DNA from: Candidatus Latescibacterota bacterium | GTDB taxonomy: Bacteria; Latescibacterota; MWCZ01 | Direction of reading: 5' to 3' | Length of the DNA stretch: 64,000 nt | NCBI GenBank assembly: GCA_022706085.1 | Contig: JAKJDF010000008.1 | Span: 106,325 to 170,324 of the forward strand | In this document: in pieces, positions 34,436 through 43,705 of the stretch | Numbering within the stretch: the first letter of the stretch is position 1 | How the letters are laid out: each line of letters begins with the position of its first letter | Made by a program: the position numbers and the translations under genes | Notes under the pieces: generated by a model | Seen by the model: the letters and a program-made list of their open reading frames with translations, nothing else | Databases searched by the model: none | What the model was told of the DNA's origin: nothing

Positions 34436-35896
34436 TCAGCGTGCCTTCTTAAGTTCACGCAGTCGAGCACCGAATTCGCTCTCCTTGTAGAACTCGTCCA
34501 ATGGGTAACAGCCACTCGGAAGGCCCTTCCTCGGACCCGTGGTGCAGTCCGAAAGCGTGCGGCAGATGATCCTCGCATCAAGCACGCCTTTCGTAGTCGC
34601 GTCAACGAAGAAATGCGGGTACGTCAACACCAGCCGCCCGATTCCAACTGAATCCACATGCTGATGCCGCAAATAGTACTGCGCCACGTGAGGGAGGTAC
34701 TCCTGCAGATAGGTATACCCGGTTCCCACAAGAACGAGGTCGGGGAACCTCGCTTTCAGGTATTTGACGACGTTGATGTGCCGTGCGACGCCAACCAGCG
34801 GGTCTTCCGGCGGCGCGTACCCGTCGCTGGGAGGCCGAATCGCCGGGCGCTGGATATGCGGATTGTAATACGGACTTCCGGCAGTAATGTTGATAAGCCG
34901 GATGTCCAGCTCACGGAGAAGCTCAAGGAACGCACACGTCTCTGTGAGATCGTACTGCACAGGATCTGTCTCGTTGACGCCAAATCCATACACGTAGGGC
35001 AGGCACCCCGAATAATCTTCCGGAATACCGGGTCCCAGGACACCGCCCGCGCTCTTCTCCGGATCCGGTTTGTACGGAACCGTATCGAACGCGCTCAGCC
35101 GTACTCCGAGGAGCATCCCGGGAACTTCCGCCCGGATTCCCATTGCTATTTCCCGCAGGAGCCGGGTTCTGTTCTCAAATGAGCCGCCGTACGGCCCGTT
35201 GCGTGTCTTTGCGCCCAGGAACTCGTGCAACAGGTATCCGTGGCAGTGTTTGATATCAACGAAATCGGCGCCAACGTTGCGCGCTATTTTCGCAGCCTGG
35301 ACGTAGTCCTCCACAAGGGGGCCTGTCTCCTCATCCCGGAAAACCTGTGCGTCGCTGGTAACACCGAACTTCTTGTCAAGGATCGGGTGCCGGTATGCCA
35401 CGCGGGATTCGAATTTCCCTTTGTCCCATGGTTTGCAGAAGCGCCCCGAATGGGTCAACTGGAAGCCGATCATCATGTCGTCGGTAGTTCCGAACCTCTC
35501 CCGGTGTGCGTGAAGAAGAACGCCCCGCAGCCGTGCAAGATCAGATTCCGTGTGAGACGAAATGATCAACTGATTGGGGTTTGCGCGGGCATCCGGACGA
35601 ACCGCCATCGCCTCGCAACCCCAGATCAGTTTTGCGCCGCTTTCACCGAAGCGGCGCCATCGCCGGACAACGAGCTCCGTTGCTCCACCATCAGTTGTTC
35701 CATCCCACCCTTCCATCGGGTGCACGGCCCAGCGGTTCCCGATGGTTCTTCCGTACACATGAAGAGGTTCGCACAGAGGCGAAGAAGCCGCCGGTGCGAT
35801 CGAATCCTCGCAACGCAGGTCCAACCCGCGCGTTTCGACGTACGCGCGGAAGTCCTCTGCTGTTTTGATTCCCTTGATGGGGCGTATCTCGTTCAC
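34436..35896 (-). CDS. old yellow enzyme-family NADH:flavin oxidoreductase
   Basis: The 486-residue protein is an FMN-binding TIM barrel of the OYE family. Marks are QLTHSGRF, VDIKHCHGYLLHEFLGAKTR and YGGSFENRTRLLREI, the substrate/FMN region typical of OYE. A late Cys-rich stretch, C-x5-C-x11-C before YPLDEFYKE, recalls the iron-sulfur segment of the 2,4-dienoyl-CoA reductase branch, but the spacing differs. The C-terminal flavin/pyridine-nucleotide domains of that branch are absent. It lies between GH88-like and E1-beta genes on the minus strand. Substrate unknown. Confidence 0.85.
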   Translation of the reverse strand: MNEIRPIKGIKTAEDFRAYVETRGLDLRCEDSIAPAASSPLCEPLHVYGRTIGNRWAVHPMEGWDGTTDGGATELVVRRWRRFGESGAKLIWGCEAMAVRPDARANPNQLIISSHTESDLARLRGVLLHAHRERFGTTDDMMIGFQLTHSGRFCKPWDKGKFESRVAYRHPILDKKFGVTSDAQVFRDEETGPLVEDYVQAAKIARNVGADFVDIKHCHGYLLHEFLGAKTRNGPYGGSFENRTRLLREIAMGIRAEVPGMLLGVRLSAFDTVPYKPDPEKSAGGVLGPGIPEDYSGCLPYVYGFGVNETDPVQYDLTETCAFLELLRELDIRLINITAGSPYYNPHIQRPAIRPPSDGYAPPEDPLVGVARHINVVKYLKARFPDLVLVGTGYTYLQEYLPHVAQYYLRHQHVDSVGIGRLVLTYPHFFVDATTKGVLDARIICRTLSDCTTGPRKGLPSGCYPLDEFYKESEFGARLRELKKAR

Positions 35897-35910
35897 GGCA
35901 GGAATTCCCG

Positions 35911-37290
35911 TTACGGGGTGTAGAAAGTCAAATATGGCTGTCTCAACGCGACGCGCTGAACGAACAGCAGAGCTTCCCGCAGATGGTAATCACCCCACAT
36001 GCTGGATTCCCCGCAGGGAACGCGCCGCCCTTCAGGCACGAAGTCCCAGCCGTTTGGCCGGTGATACACCGAATGGAGGAGCAACCCCTGATGTTCCCCG
36101 TCGGTCGAAAGGTAGGGTTCCGCGAGAAGTTTGTTGAGCACGGTGAGGCCCGTTTGCCAGTAACGCGCCCCGGTCTCGGGGTCTCTGCGATCAGAAAGCC
36201 ATTTCCCCAGTCGCAGCAGTCCCTGAACGGCGATTGCGGCGGCAGAGCTGTCCACCGGTTCGCAGTCGTTGAACGGGTCCGCCGGACGGTCGAGATAGTT
36301 CCCCAGCGCGGCAAGACCGGGCGCGCCCGTGTCCCAGTACGGAATTCCGTCAGTGGGGCTGTTCTGGCAGTAAAAGTCGCATGTAGCCTCCGCCGCTCTC
36401 CGCATCATCGCCTCGATACGTGTCCGGCCTCCCAAAGGCTCCAGTTCGCCGTCTGGAACCGTTCCCAGGAATTCCAGTTCCTCCGCGAAGCCAAGCATCA
36501 CCCATGCCAGCCCTCTCGTCCACGTGCTGAACGCGGAATAGCCTTGCTGGCTGTTCGGGCAGCGGTACACCCCGTTGTTGACGTTGAATATGCTCTCGTG
36601 TGCCACTCGCCCGCACACGTCATATGCGTCGCGGCCCTCCCCGTAGAAAACGGCATAACGGGCCGTGGTTTCTGCGTGAGCAACCATTCGCTCCAACAGC
36701 GATACCCGCCTGTCTTGTTCTTCCAGAAGAACGTGCCCGAGCCTGTGCGCCAGTGATAACGAGCGCAACGTCCGCATCGTATCGGCAAAAAGCGAATGCG
36801 GACCGTTAAACGAATAGATGAACCCCAGCCCCTCTGCGGTGGGCGTCCACCGTCGCGCCTGCACCGCCCCGCTGCATTTGAGGGCCAGTTCGCAGAATTC
36901 CAGTTCCGCGGGGTCCGGGGCGAACCGTCCCTCCAGGATCAGGCGACGCAAGTTCCCGTACGTGCTGATATTGTTGAAACCATGGTCGTGAACTCCCATG
37001 TGCGTGACGTGGCTCGCCATGACCGCGCGCGTTTTGCTCCTCCCAAAATCGAGGAAACGTCGCTCGTTGGTCGCGTCAAACTGAAGGAGCGCGGAACCAA
37101 ACTCGAATCCCTGCGTCCACTCCGTCCAGCCTTTGGACGTGTAACGGCCACGCACCGTGAACACAGGAGATCCGTCGCCCGCAGATCTGCTTCTGGTCAG
37201 CAGATCGATTTTTGAAGCGGAAAGCCCCCACGCAAGTTCGATTTGCGGGAGAAGGGATTCCGCCGTAATGCTCACGTCGGTGTGAATCAT
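35911..37290 (-). CDS. GH88-like unsaturated glucuronyl hydrolase
   Basis: The 459-residue (alpha/alpha)6-barrel protein resembles unsaturated glucuronyl hydrolases, which remove the 4,5-unsaturated uronic acid left by polysaccharide lyases. Marks are GVHDHGFNNISTYGNL with the catalytic-region Asp, STWTRGLAWVMLGFAEEL, GIPYWDTG, DSSAAAIAVQGLLRLG, and the closing CGESSMWGDYHLREAL. There is no signal peptide, so it would act in the cytosol. The ATG at 37290 is chosen because the domain begins there; 24 upstream codons are open. It precedes the OYE gene by 14 bases. Confidence 0.82.
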   Translation of the reverse strand: MIHTDVSITAESLLPQIELAWGLSASKIDLLTRSRSAGDGSPVFTVRGRYTSKGWTEWTQGFEFGSALLQFDATNERRFLDFGRSKTRAVMASHVTHMGVHDHGFNNISTYGNLRRLILEGRFAPDPAELEFCELALKCSGAVQARRWTPTAEGLGFIYSFNGPHSLFADTMRTLRSLSLAHRLGHVLLEEQDRRVSLLERMVAHAETTARYAVFYGEGRDAYDVCGRVAHESIFNVNNGVYRCPNSQQGYSAFSTWTRGLAWVMLGFAEELEFLGTVPDGELEPLGGRTRIEAMMRRAAEATCDFYCQNSPTDGIPYWDTGAPGLAALGNYLDRPADPFNDCEPVDSSAAAIAVQGLLRLGKWLSDRRDPETGARYWQTGLTVLNKLLAEPYLSTDGEHQGLLLHSVYHRPNGWDFVPEGRRVPCGESSMWGDYHLREALLFVQRVALRQPYLTFYTP

Positions 37291-37490
37291 CGGATAGGTC
37301 CAGAAAGCGCGTTTTGCTGCAAGAACCTTACTACCAGAATGTACGGAGGGGAAGGATAACACGAAACCCGAACACGTGGTGGCACCGGGAACAGAAGGGG
37401 TGGTTGTTTCCCTCCTGCAAGTTCGTTACCCTACCGTCATGTCATCACGCTTTTTGTACCGTGCGGGAAGGCCGCGAATGGGGGTGTTCC
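37291..37490. other. divergent intergenic region
   Basis: Two hundred bases separate the GH88-like gene (minus) and the CehA-like gene (plus). Both promoters should lie here; no strong -35/-10 pair stands out, nor any repeat. Confidence 0.4.
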
Positions 37491-39989
37491 ATGGGGAAGA
37501 AACGCGATCTCGGTGCTGCGCTCCTCTGCAAGCCTGTTTCCTTGGAAAGTCTCTTCAACTGGCCGAAGCAGGTTCCCGATGACGAATGGTGGAAGAATAT
37601 TGCGACCCGGGTCAGGGCATTCCCGGAAGGGAAACAGGTCTCCTGGGGCATTCCGTTCCGGTTGGGCAAGGGCAAGAACAAACGCGTTATCATGCTGGCG
37701 CGGGATACGCAGGACGTGACGGTCTCATTGCCGGCGGACAATGGCTCTTCGATTTCGTATCTCTGCCTTCTTCATGCGTGGTTCGAAAAGGTGCCGGATG
37801 ACAGAACCCTGCCTCCGCAGGAGGGCTTGCCGGTCGCCGAGTACGTAATCACGTACGATGATGAGAGCGCGCATGTGCAACCGGTGCGTGCCCGGTTTGA
37901 AGTCCCGATGGCATCCAGCCCCGGACCCCCCTGGCTGGCCGTCCAGTTCGATGCGTGGACCGCGATCGACCCGACGAAGCCAACCGCCGACATGGGCTGG
38001 GGTGTTGCGCAGTTCGGGCTGGGAAAGGAACATGTTCGGCAACAGCCGGCGATAGTCCTGTACGCCCTCCCGAATCCGCACCCCGAAAGGAAACCCGCCT
38101 CCCTCACCATCCGCGGACTGGTCGATGCTCCTTTCGTCGTCGCCGGCCTTACGGCGTATTTCGGCGAGCAGCACCCACTGCGATACCTTCCGAGACGGCA
38201 TTATCGGGTGACGTTCGACGACATGCCACGGAACGTCACACAGGCGGATCTCGACTTGGGCGAGATTACGCGAATTGAACGCACCACCGGTCCCAGAAAC
38301 GAAGAATGGCTCGGCGCACCCCACGCCGGTGTTTCGGGTGTGCGTGAACCAGACACCGGAGCGGAGGATCTCATCGAAGCCGCAGGAGCACCTGACGCGA
38401 CGATGTCTCTGCGGCTCGAAGGGAAGAAAAAAGCGTACTCGTTCCGCCTGGGCGAGGCCTTCGAAAAAGGCGTCTCGGAGTCCGGGAAAGCCAGACTGGA
38501 AGTGATCGGGCGGCAGCGACAATGGCTGAACGTCCGGATCATCGATGCGAGCACCGGCAAGCCTACTCCCGTCCGGGTTCATTTTTCCGGGCCGCACGGA
38601 GAGTACTTGCCGCCCTACGGTCATCATGCGCAGGTGAACACGAACTGGTTCGAAGACTATGGCGCGGATGTCCGTGTTCGCGATATGAGCTACGCATACG
38701 TTCCGGGCGAATTCCGAACCGAGTTGCCAGTAGGCGACGTATTCGTGGAAATCAATAAGGGGTTTGAATATCAGCCCACACGCGCCAGGGTTACGGTCAA
38801 ACCGGGACAGAAGGAACTGGAACTCCGCGTCAATCGCTGGAAGGACCTCAGAAGCGCGGGATGGGTTACTGCCGACACGCACGTTCATTTCCTGAGTCCG
38901 CATACCGCGTGGCTGGAAGCGCAGGCTGAGGGCGTCAACGTGGTGAACCTGCTGGCATCTCAGTGGGGACGGCTTTTCACCAACGTCGGGGACTACATCG
39001 GTCGGGTGGGTGTCGCGGAAAACGATACGATCGTGTACGTGGGCACCGAGAACCGGAACCACATGCTCGGCCATATGTCCATGCTGGGAACGCAGGGAAT
39101 GCCGGTTTTTCCCATGTGCGCGGGGGGACCTACCGAAGCCTGGATCGGCGACCCGGACTACCGGACGCTCGCCGAATGGGCGATGGAAAACCGCCAGAAG
39201 GGCGGTGTAGTCATCAGGCCGCATTTCCCCTACTGCGGTTGTACGGAGGATCCCGTACCGATTATCGCCGGCCTCGTCGACGCACTGGAGACTGGCTCCC
39301 TCCAGAGTGGAAACTTCCCGTTGCAGGAATGGTACCGCTACCTGAACTGCGGGTATCGTGTCGCGGTTGCTGGTGGAACGGACAAGATGAGCGCGTCCTG
39401 TCCCCTCGGCTGGATCCGCACCTACGCGCGGGTTGATACAGATGAACCCTTCACCTACGACGCGTGGGCACGCGCCGTTCGGGCGGGCCGCACAATCTCC
39501 ACAACCGGGCCGCTCATTGACCTTTCCGTGGACGGGCACGGCGTGGGTGACGTCATCAACGTGAGGACCCGTGCCGGCACCTACGAGGTGGACGCCATCG
39601 CGGAATCAGCGTGGAACCTCGGGAAAATCGAAGTGGTGTGCAACGGCCGCGTGGTTGCGTCGGAGGAATCCGCCGCCGGAGCGAAAACACTTCGCTGCAA
39701 GGCCAACGTTGTACTTTCGGGAAGCGGATGGATTGCTGCTCGCTGCGCAGGACATGCAAGTCAGCCGGGATACTTGGTGGCCCACACGTCTCCGGTATAT
39801 ATCGCCGCACGTGGTTCCACTCTCTTCGACGGCCCCGCGGCCGAACACATGCTCCAGCTTGTCAACGGGGGAATTGAGTACCTGCGCACGCTTTCCACGC
39901 CGTACGATGATGCGTCGCTTGAAAGGATGGTCCGGTTCTACGAGGACACGAAAAAAACGCTCGCCGCGAGGATTGCTGCGGGAAAGTGA
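37491..39989 (+). CDS. CehA/McbA-type PHP-domain metallohydrolase
   Basis: The 832-residue protein has a long N-terminal beta-rich region (about 1-440) and then a PHP-like metallohydrolase. This begins VTADTHVHF (H464, H466) and continues with YVGTENRNHMLGHMSMLG, VIRPHFPYCG and VAVAGGTDKM, which supply the remaining metal ligands. CehA hydrolyses carbaryl in soil bacteria, but most homologues are unassigned. A beta-sandwich follows at about 680-770. There is no clear signal peptide. The ATG at 37491 has a G-rich ribosome site; the longer frame upstream looks non-coding. A strong terminator follows. Confidence 0.8.
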   Translation: MGKKRDLGAALLCKPVSLESLFNWPKQVPDDEWWKNIATRVRAFPEGKQVSWGIPFRLGKGKNKRVIMLARDTQDVTVSLPADNGSSISYLCLLHAWFEKVPDDRTLPPQEGLPVAEYVITYDDESAHVQPVRARFEVPMASSPGPPWLAVQFDAWTAIDPTKPTADMGWGVAQFGLGKEHVRQQPAIVLYALPNPHPERKPASLTIRGLVDAPFVVAGLTAYFGEQHPLRYLPRRHYRVTFDDMPRNVTQADLDLGEITRIERTTGPRNEEWLGAPHAGVSGVREPDTGAEDLIEAAGAPDATMSLRLEGKKKAYSFRLGEAFEKGVSESGKARLEVIGRQRQWLNVRIIDASTGKPTPVRVHFSGPHGEYLPPYGHHAQVNTNWFEDYGADVRVRDMSYAYVPGEFRTELPVGDVFVEINKGFEYQPTRARVTVKPGQKELELRVNRWKDLRSAGWVTADTHVHFLSPHTAWLEAQAEGVNVVNLLASQWGRLFTNVGDYIGRVGVAENDTIVYVGTENRNHMLGHMSMLGTQGMPVFPMCAGGPTEAWIGDPDYRTLAEWAMENRQKGGVVIRPHFPYCGCTEDPVPIIAGLVDALETGSLQSGNFPLQEWYRYLNCGYRVAVAGGTDKMSASCPLGWIRTYARVDTDEPFTYDAWARAVRAGRTISTTGPLIDLSVDGHGVGDVINVRTRAGTYEVDAIAESAWNLGKIEVVCNGRVVASEESAAGAKTLRCKANVVLSGSGWIAARCAGHASQPGYLVAHTSPVYIAARGSTLFDGPAAEHMLQLVNGGIEYLRTLSTPYDDASLERMVRFYEDTKKTLAARIAAGK

Positions 39990-40020
39990 GGCCGGCGAAG
40001 GCTGCGCAGCCGGGTACAAC

Positions 40021-40063
40021 AAAGAAACAGACGCCGTGACGCGGCGTCTGTTTCTTTTTCCTC
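40021..40063. terminator. bidirectional intrinsic terminator
   Basis: A perfect 16-bp stem (40021-40036 with 40042-40057) with 5-base loop TGACG has A- and T-rich arms, so U-tracts form on both strands. It separates the CehA-like gene from the converging DUF1854 gene. Confidence 0.93.
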
Positions 40064-40076
40064 TTCTGCTTGCGTC

Positions 40077-40622
40077 TTACCAGTAGATGTACCGCGTGAA
40101 GCTCTTGTATTCCTCAGGGCTCAGTTTTCGCAGATCGGGAACGATGTATCTGTTGTCGTCCGTGTCGATGATGATTCGGCCGAATTCAGAATACTCCTGA
40201 ACTCTGTTGTACTCCCAGCGAACGGCGAATTTCCTCAGTCCCTTGCTTGTCTCTGCCTCGAAGTACAGGAATCCGAACTTCTCTTTCAGCGAGAGAATCT
40301 TGTAGATGACATGAAGAAAATACCGTTTCCTCAGTTCACGTCGCACCAGCGCCTGATTCTCGGGGGATAACTCGTTCACGTCGCGAATCATCCCGATTTC
40401 CTGTTCCTCCCCCTTGCTGGCGCCGATCCGCAGGCTTACGTAACGGTCGGGTTCGGTAATCGGCAATGCGAGGGACGCGCGAACTTCCTCGAACGTCTCC
40501 CCGCCTACAGTAACGTTCATTCCGGCAAGCTCAGACTCATGGATGGTGATGTCCCTGGGATCCAGGAACACCAGCCCTTTGTATCCCGATTCAGCGGGTT
40601 TCTGTGTAATCGCTTCTTCCAT
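40077..40622 (-). CDS. DUF1854-family protein, partner of the ABC exporter
   Basis: The 181-residue protein fits DUF1854, a family of unknown function often encoded beside an exporter-type ABC protein. It contains RVSLRIG-like strands, EIGMIRDVNELSPENQALV, RRELRKRYFLHVIYKILSLK, TSKGLRKFAVRW and a closing PDLRKLSPEEY. It has no membrane segment. It starts 24 bases after the ABC gene stop on the same strand, so the two are almost surely cotranscribed. The family has been linked to cyanophycin-related loci in annotation databases (from memory); no cyanophycin gene is present here. Confidence 0.82.
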   Translation of the reverse strand: MEEAITQKPAESGYKGLVFLDPRDITIHESELAGMNVTVGGETFEEVRASLALPITEPDRYVSLRIGASKGEEQEIGMIRDVNELSPENQALVRRELRKRYFLHVIYKILSLKEKFGFLYFEAETSKGLRKFAVRWEYNRVQEYSEFGRIIIDTDDNRYIVPDLRKLSPEEYKSFTRYIYW

Positions 40623-40646
40623 GGTATAACTCCACGTGCGGAACGT

Positions 40647-43106
40647 TCACGACGTCTGCTCGGAATCGTTGGACGACTCTTCTTCAGATGTCTCCGTGGA
40701 TTCGGCGTCAGCCTTTTCTTCGGAGTCCTTTTCCGTTTCTTCTTCCGTTTTCTTTTCGGAGCTTTCCTCGGAAACCGTTGCCTCCTGTTCCTTTTTCTCA
40801 AGCTCAAGGCGGTCCACGGTGGGCTCAGAGGTCAGTTGCGTCTGGATTTTGACCAGACGGTAATACGTGCCTTCCTTTTTGATGAGTTCGTCGTGCGTTC
40901 CCATCTCAATGATGCGACCATCGTCCATAACGATGATGCGATTGGAATTGCGCAGCGTTGAAAGGCGGTGCGCAATTGCGATTGTTGTCCGCCCCTTTGT
41001 GGCAACCGCGAGGGCTTCCTGAATCTGTTTTTCCGACTCAGTGTCAACCGAAGAGGTTGCCTCGTCCAGAATCAGAATTGCCGGGTCGTAAAGAAGTGCG
41101 CGGGCAATACTGATACGTTGCCGTTCGCCTCCTGAAAGGCCCGATCCATACTCTCCGAGTTTTGTGTCGTAACCGTCGGCGAGGCGCATGATGAAATCAT
41201 GAGCGTTCGCCGCCTTGGCCGCTTTCATCACGTTCTCGATGTCAGCGTCGGGCCGCCCGTACGCGATATTCTCACGGATGGTCCCGCGGAAAAGAAATGG
41301 TTCCTGGAGAACCAGCCCGATATTGCGGCGAATGTCGTCCTTGTGAAGCTCCCGGAGGCTGATCCCGTCAATCAATATTTCCCCCTGATCAACCTCGTAG
41401 AACCGGCAGAGAAGGTTCACAAACGTCGTTTTCCCTGATCCAGAGCGACCCACAATGCCGATCATCTCACCCGGCTTGATGTGCGCCGTGACATCGCGGA
41501 TGACGGGGTTGTACCGATCGTACCCGAATGTGACGTTCCTGAATTCGATCTCTCCGCGGCAGATGTGCAGATGCAGCGCCGAATCAGTGTCCTGAAGTTC
41601 CGGTTCCGTGTCCAGAACCTCGAAAACCCTCTGCGCGGATGTCATGAAGCCGGTGAGCCATGAAGAGATGTACGTCAGGCTGGATAACGGGCCGTAAAAC
41701 ATGCCAAGGTAGGACGTGAACGCCGTCAGCGTGCCAAGGGTCATTCCCTTTCCTTCAAGCACATAGCGCCCACCCACGTACCACACAATCAAACCGCCGA
41801 GACCGAAAATGAAGCCGACGATGGGGTAGAACGTTCCCGTCGCCTTGTCCACCCGCTGCCGTGATGCCTGCACATTGCCGCTCAAATGGTTGAAACGGCT
41901 TATCTCCCGCTCTTCCTGTGCAAATGCCTTTACCACTCTGACACCGGAAAGCACCGAGTTCAGCATCGCGTTCATTTTTGAGTGGCTGTCCCAGTACTTG
42001 TAGTAGTTCGGGTAGACGAACTCCCAGAAGTAATAGGTCGAAATGATCACGAACGGCGCGGGGATAAACACATACAATGTCAACGTGGGATTCATTTTGA
42101 ACAGGGCTGCACCGATGAACACCGGAAGCAGAATGTTCACCAGGAAGCCCTGCGTCGACTGGGATACGAATCCATGCAGGCTTTCCGTATCACCCGTCAC
42201 CCGCTGCATGAGGATACCGACCTGGTGCCGATCGTAATACCGCACCGAAAGCTCCGACAACCTCGAAAAGAGCTTGTGCCGCAAATCGAACGTTATTTTT
42301 GTTCCGACAGTGACGGAAAGCCGCCCGATCACGATATTCAACCCGATTCTCAGAAGCTGAACCCCCGCCATCCCCAGGAACACCACGAAGAAAAGTAGAG
42401 TCACCTTCTCCGATGGCGTCATCTGTGTTCCCGGCGAAATATTCATGAGCCGCAGCGCCCACTCCGGCATCAAATACGGGCGCGCCGGGTCGTGCACGAA
42501 AATGTCGTCCATCAGGATGCGCGACAACTGCGGCGGCACAAGGTCCAGCCCGATCCCCGTGAACACAAGAAGCAACGTTCCCAGCGCCCACGGCCAGTAC
42601 GGTTGCATCATTCGCAACAACCGGCCGAACACCCGATTCTTGTTGATGCACCGGGGACAAATGTCCGTAGAGCTCCGAAGCAGGAGTCCGCATGTGGGGC
42701 AGCGGTTCTGTTCTTTCTCATCCTCTTCGGTCAGGATGATCTCGCCCGTCTCCTTGAAGCGGGTGATCTTCGCCGCGATGCGTTCGAACCAGATGGCCCG
42801 CGCGTTGGAGAACCGCGCTACTTCCGCCCAGTGGCCATGAACCTTGACCTGCAGAAACCCGCTGCCGACACGCGGATCGATCCTCGCGGACTCGATATCA
42901 GCCATTTTGAAACGGCGCGCCGCCTCGACCCGCCCGTCCCTCTCCCGGAGCATGATCACGGCGTCACGTGTCACGACAACCCAGCGTTCCGCGTACTCCC
43001 CTTCGAACGTGATATCATTGTTCGTACAGAGCAGTATGTCGCTCTCCGGAATGTTCTGCTCAGAAAGCCAGGCCGCATACTTCGGTGGCAATGCTTGTCG
43101 CAACAT
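40647..43106 (-). CDS. exporter-type ABC transporter, fused permease and ATPase, with N-terminal PH-like and zinc-ribbon region
   Basis: The 819-residue half-transporter combines several parts. Residues 1-125 form a beta-rich, PH-like segment. A zinc ribbon follows with C136, C139, C150 and C153. A six-helix type I exporter domain spans about 165-490. The nucleotide-binding domain has Walker A GRSGSGKTTF, signature LSGGERQR and Walker B ILILDEATSS. The last 45 residues are a Ser/Glu-rich acidic tail. It probably works as a homodimer in the inner membrane. The start ATG is at 43106. The zinc ribbon ahead of the permease and the DUF1854 partner mark a distinct subfamily. Cargo unknown. Confidence 0.9.
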   Translation of the reverse strand: MLRQALPPKYAAWLSEQNIPESDILLCTNNDITFEGEYAERWVVVTRDAVIMLRERDGRVEAARRFKMADIESARIDPRVGSGFLQVKVHGHWAEVARFSNARAIWFERIAAKITRFKETGEIILTEEDEKEQNRCPTCGLLLRSSTDICPRCINKNRVFGRLLRMMQPYWPWALGTLLLVFTGIGLDLVPPQLSRILMDDIFVHDPARPYLMPEWALRLMNISPGTQMTPSEKVTLLFFVVFLGMAGVQLLRIGLNIVIGRLSVTVGTKITFDLRHKLFSRLSELSVRYYDRHQVGILMQRVTGDTESLHGFVSQSTQGFLVNILLPVFIGAALFKMNPTLTLYVFIPAPFVIISTYYFWEFVYPNYYKYWDSHSKMNAMLNSVLSGVRVVKAFAQEEREISRFNHLSGNVQASRQRVDKATGTFYPIVGFIFGLGGLIVWYVGGRYVLEGKGMTLGTLTAFTSYLGMFYGPLSSLTYISSWLTGFMTSAQRVFEVLDTEPELQDTDSALHLHICRGEIEFRNVTFGYDRYNPVIRDVTAHIKPGEMIGIVGRSGSGKTTFVNLLCRFYEVDQGEILIDGISLRELHKDDIRRNIGLVLQEPFLFRGTIRENIAYGRPDADIENVMKAAKAANAHDFIMRLADGYDTKLGEYGSGLSGGERQRISIARALLYDPAILILDEATSSVDTESEKQIQEALAVATKGRTTIAIAHRLSTLRNSNRIIVMDDGRIIEMGTHDELIKKEGTYYRLVKIQTQLTSEPTVDRLELEKKEQEATVSEESSEKKTEEETEKDSEEKADAESTETSEEESSNDSEQTS

Positions 43107-43705
43107 GCGGATTATGCCTTTCGCCGGCGCCGCACGGAAACGTTCGCAGCGCAGGTCTTACAGGAAGTCCATAGATACAGTGGGAACACGGATGGGAGAA
43201 CCCGATGCGCCTGCCGACCATGAGCGTTCACAATGCGGCTGCCTTCGGGAACCGTCAGGTGGGATTCAACATACCTTCGTAAGGTGATTCGCCCTGCCGG
43301 AGACCAGCCCCCCAGCGAGGGCCAATCCCCTGCAACAAACGCTGGAAACGCGGTCACTTCAGCGCTCATCGTTCCCCGGTTGTCCGTCTCGCAAACGCCT
43401 CGTGGGAAAACACCGATACGTCGTGGAAAACCCGCGTACGCGGCGCCTCCGAACAAGTCTCCCAGCGATTCTTTTCACTTCATGGGACGCGTGAGCGCTT
43501 CTTCAGGAAAGTAAGCGCGCCTGAACTCGGCTGCCTTCGTGACAGCGCGTTCTTGTATCCTGAAAGCTACGCGATACATGGCATTTTGACAAGGCCGGCG
43601 CACGGGGATGTTGCCACGCTTACTCGCATTTTCCATATTCTTCCTCAACTACGTCGCGCATATGAGGCGCAGAGTACCATCCGCCGGATCAGGAAGGGGA
43701 AAACT
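43107..43705. other. 599-bp region without a convincing gene
   Basis: This gap lies between the divergent ABC exporter and LarA-like genes. Short reading frames in it (for example 43112-43456 minus and 43233-43514 plus) give Arg/Pro-rich translations with no family likeness. A TTGACA at 43586-43591 has no good -10 partner. I see no repeat, RNA fold or mobile-element trace. It may hold promoters and regulator sites. Confidence 0.45.

Noticed and set aside
37725..39539. 604-residue open frame on the minus strand inside the CehA-like gene
   Set aside because: It is an antisense shadow of a well-supported gene in GC-rich sequence; the translation is Arg/His-rich with no family motif.
43112..43456. 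114-residue minus-strand frame in the empty region
   Set aside because: Composition is Arg/Gly/Pro-rich, no ribosome site and no recognisable domain.
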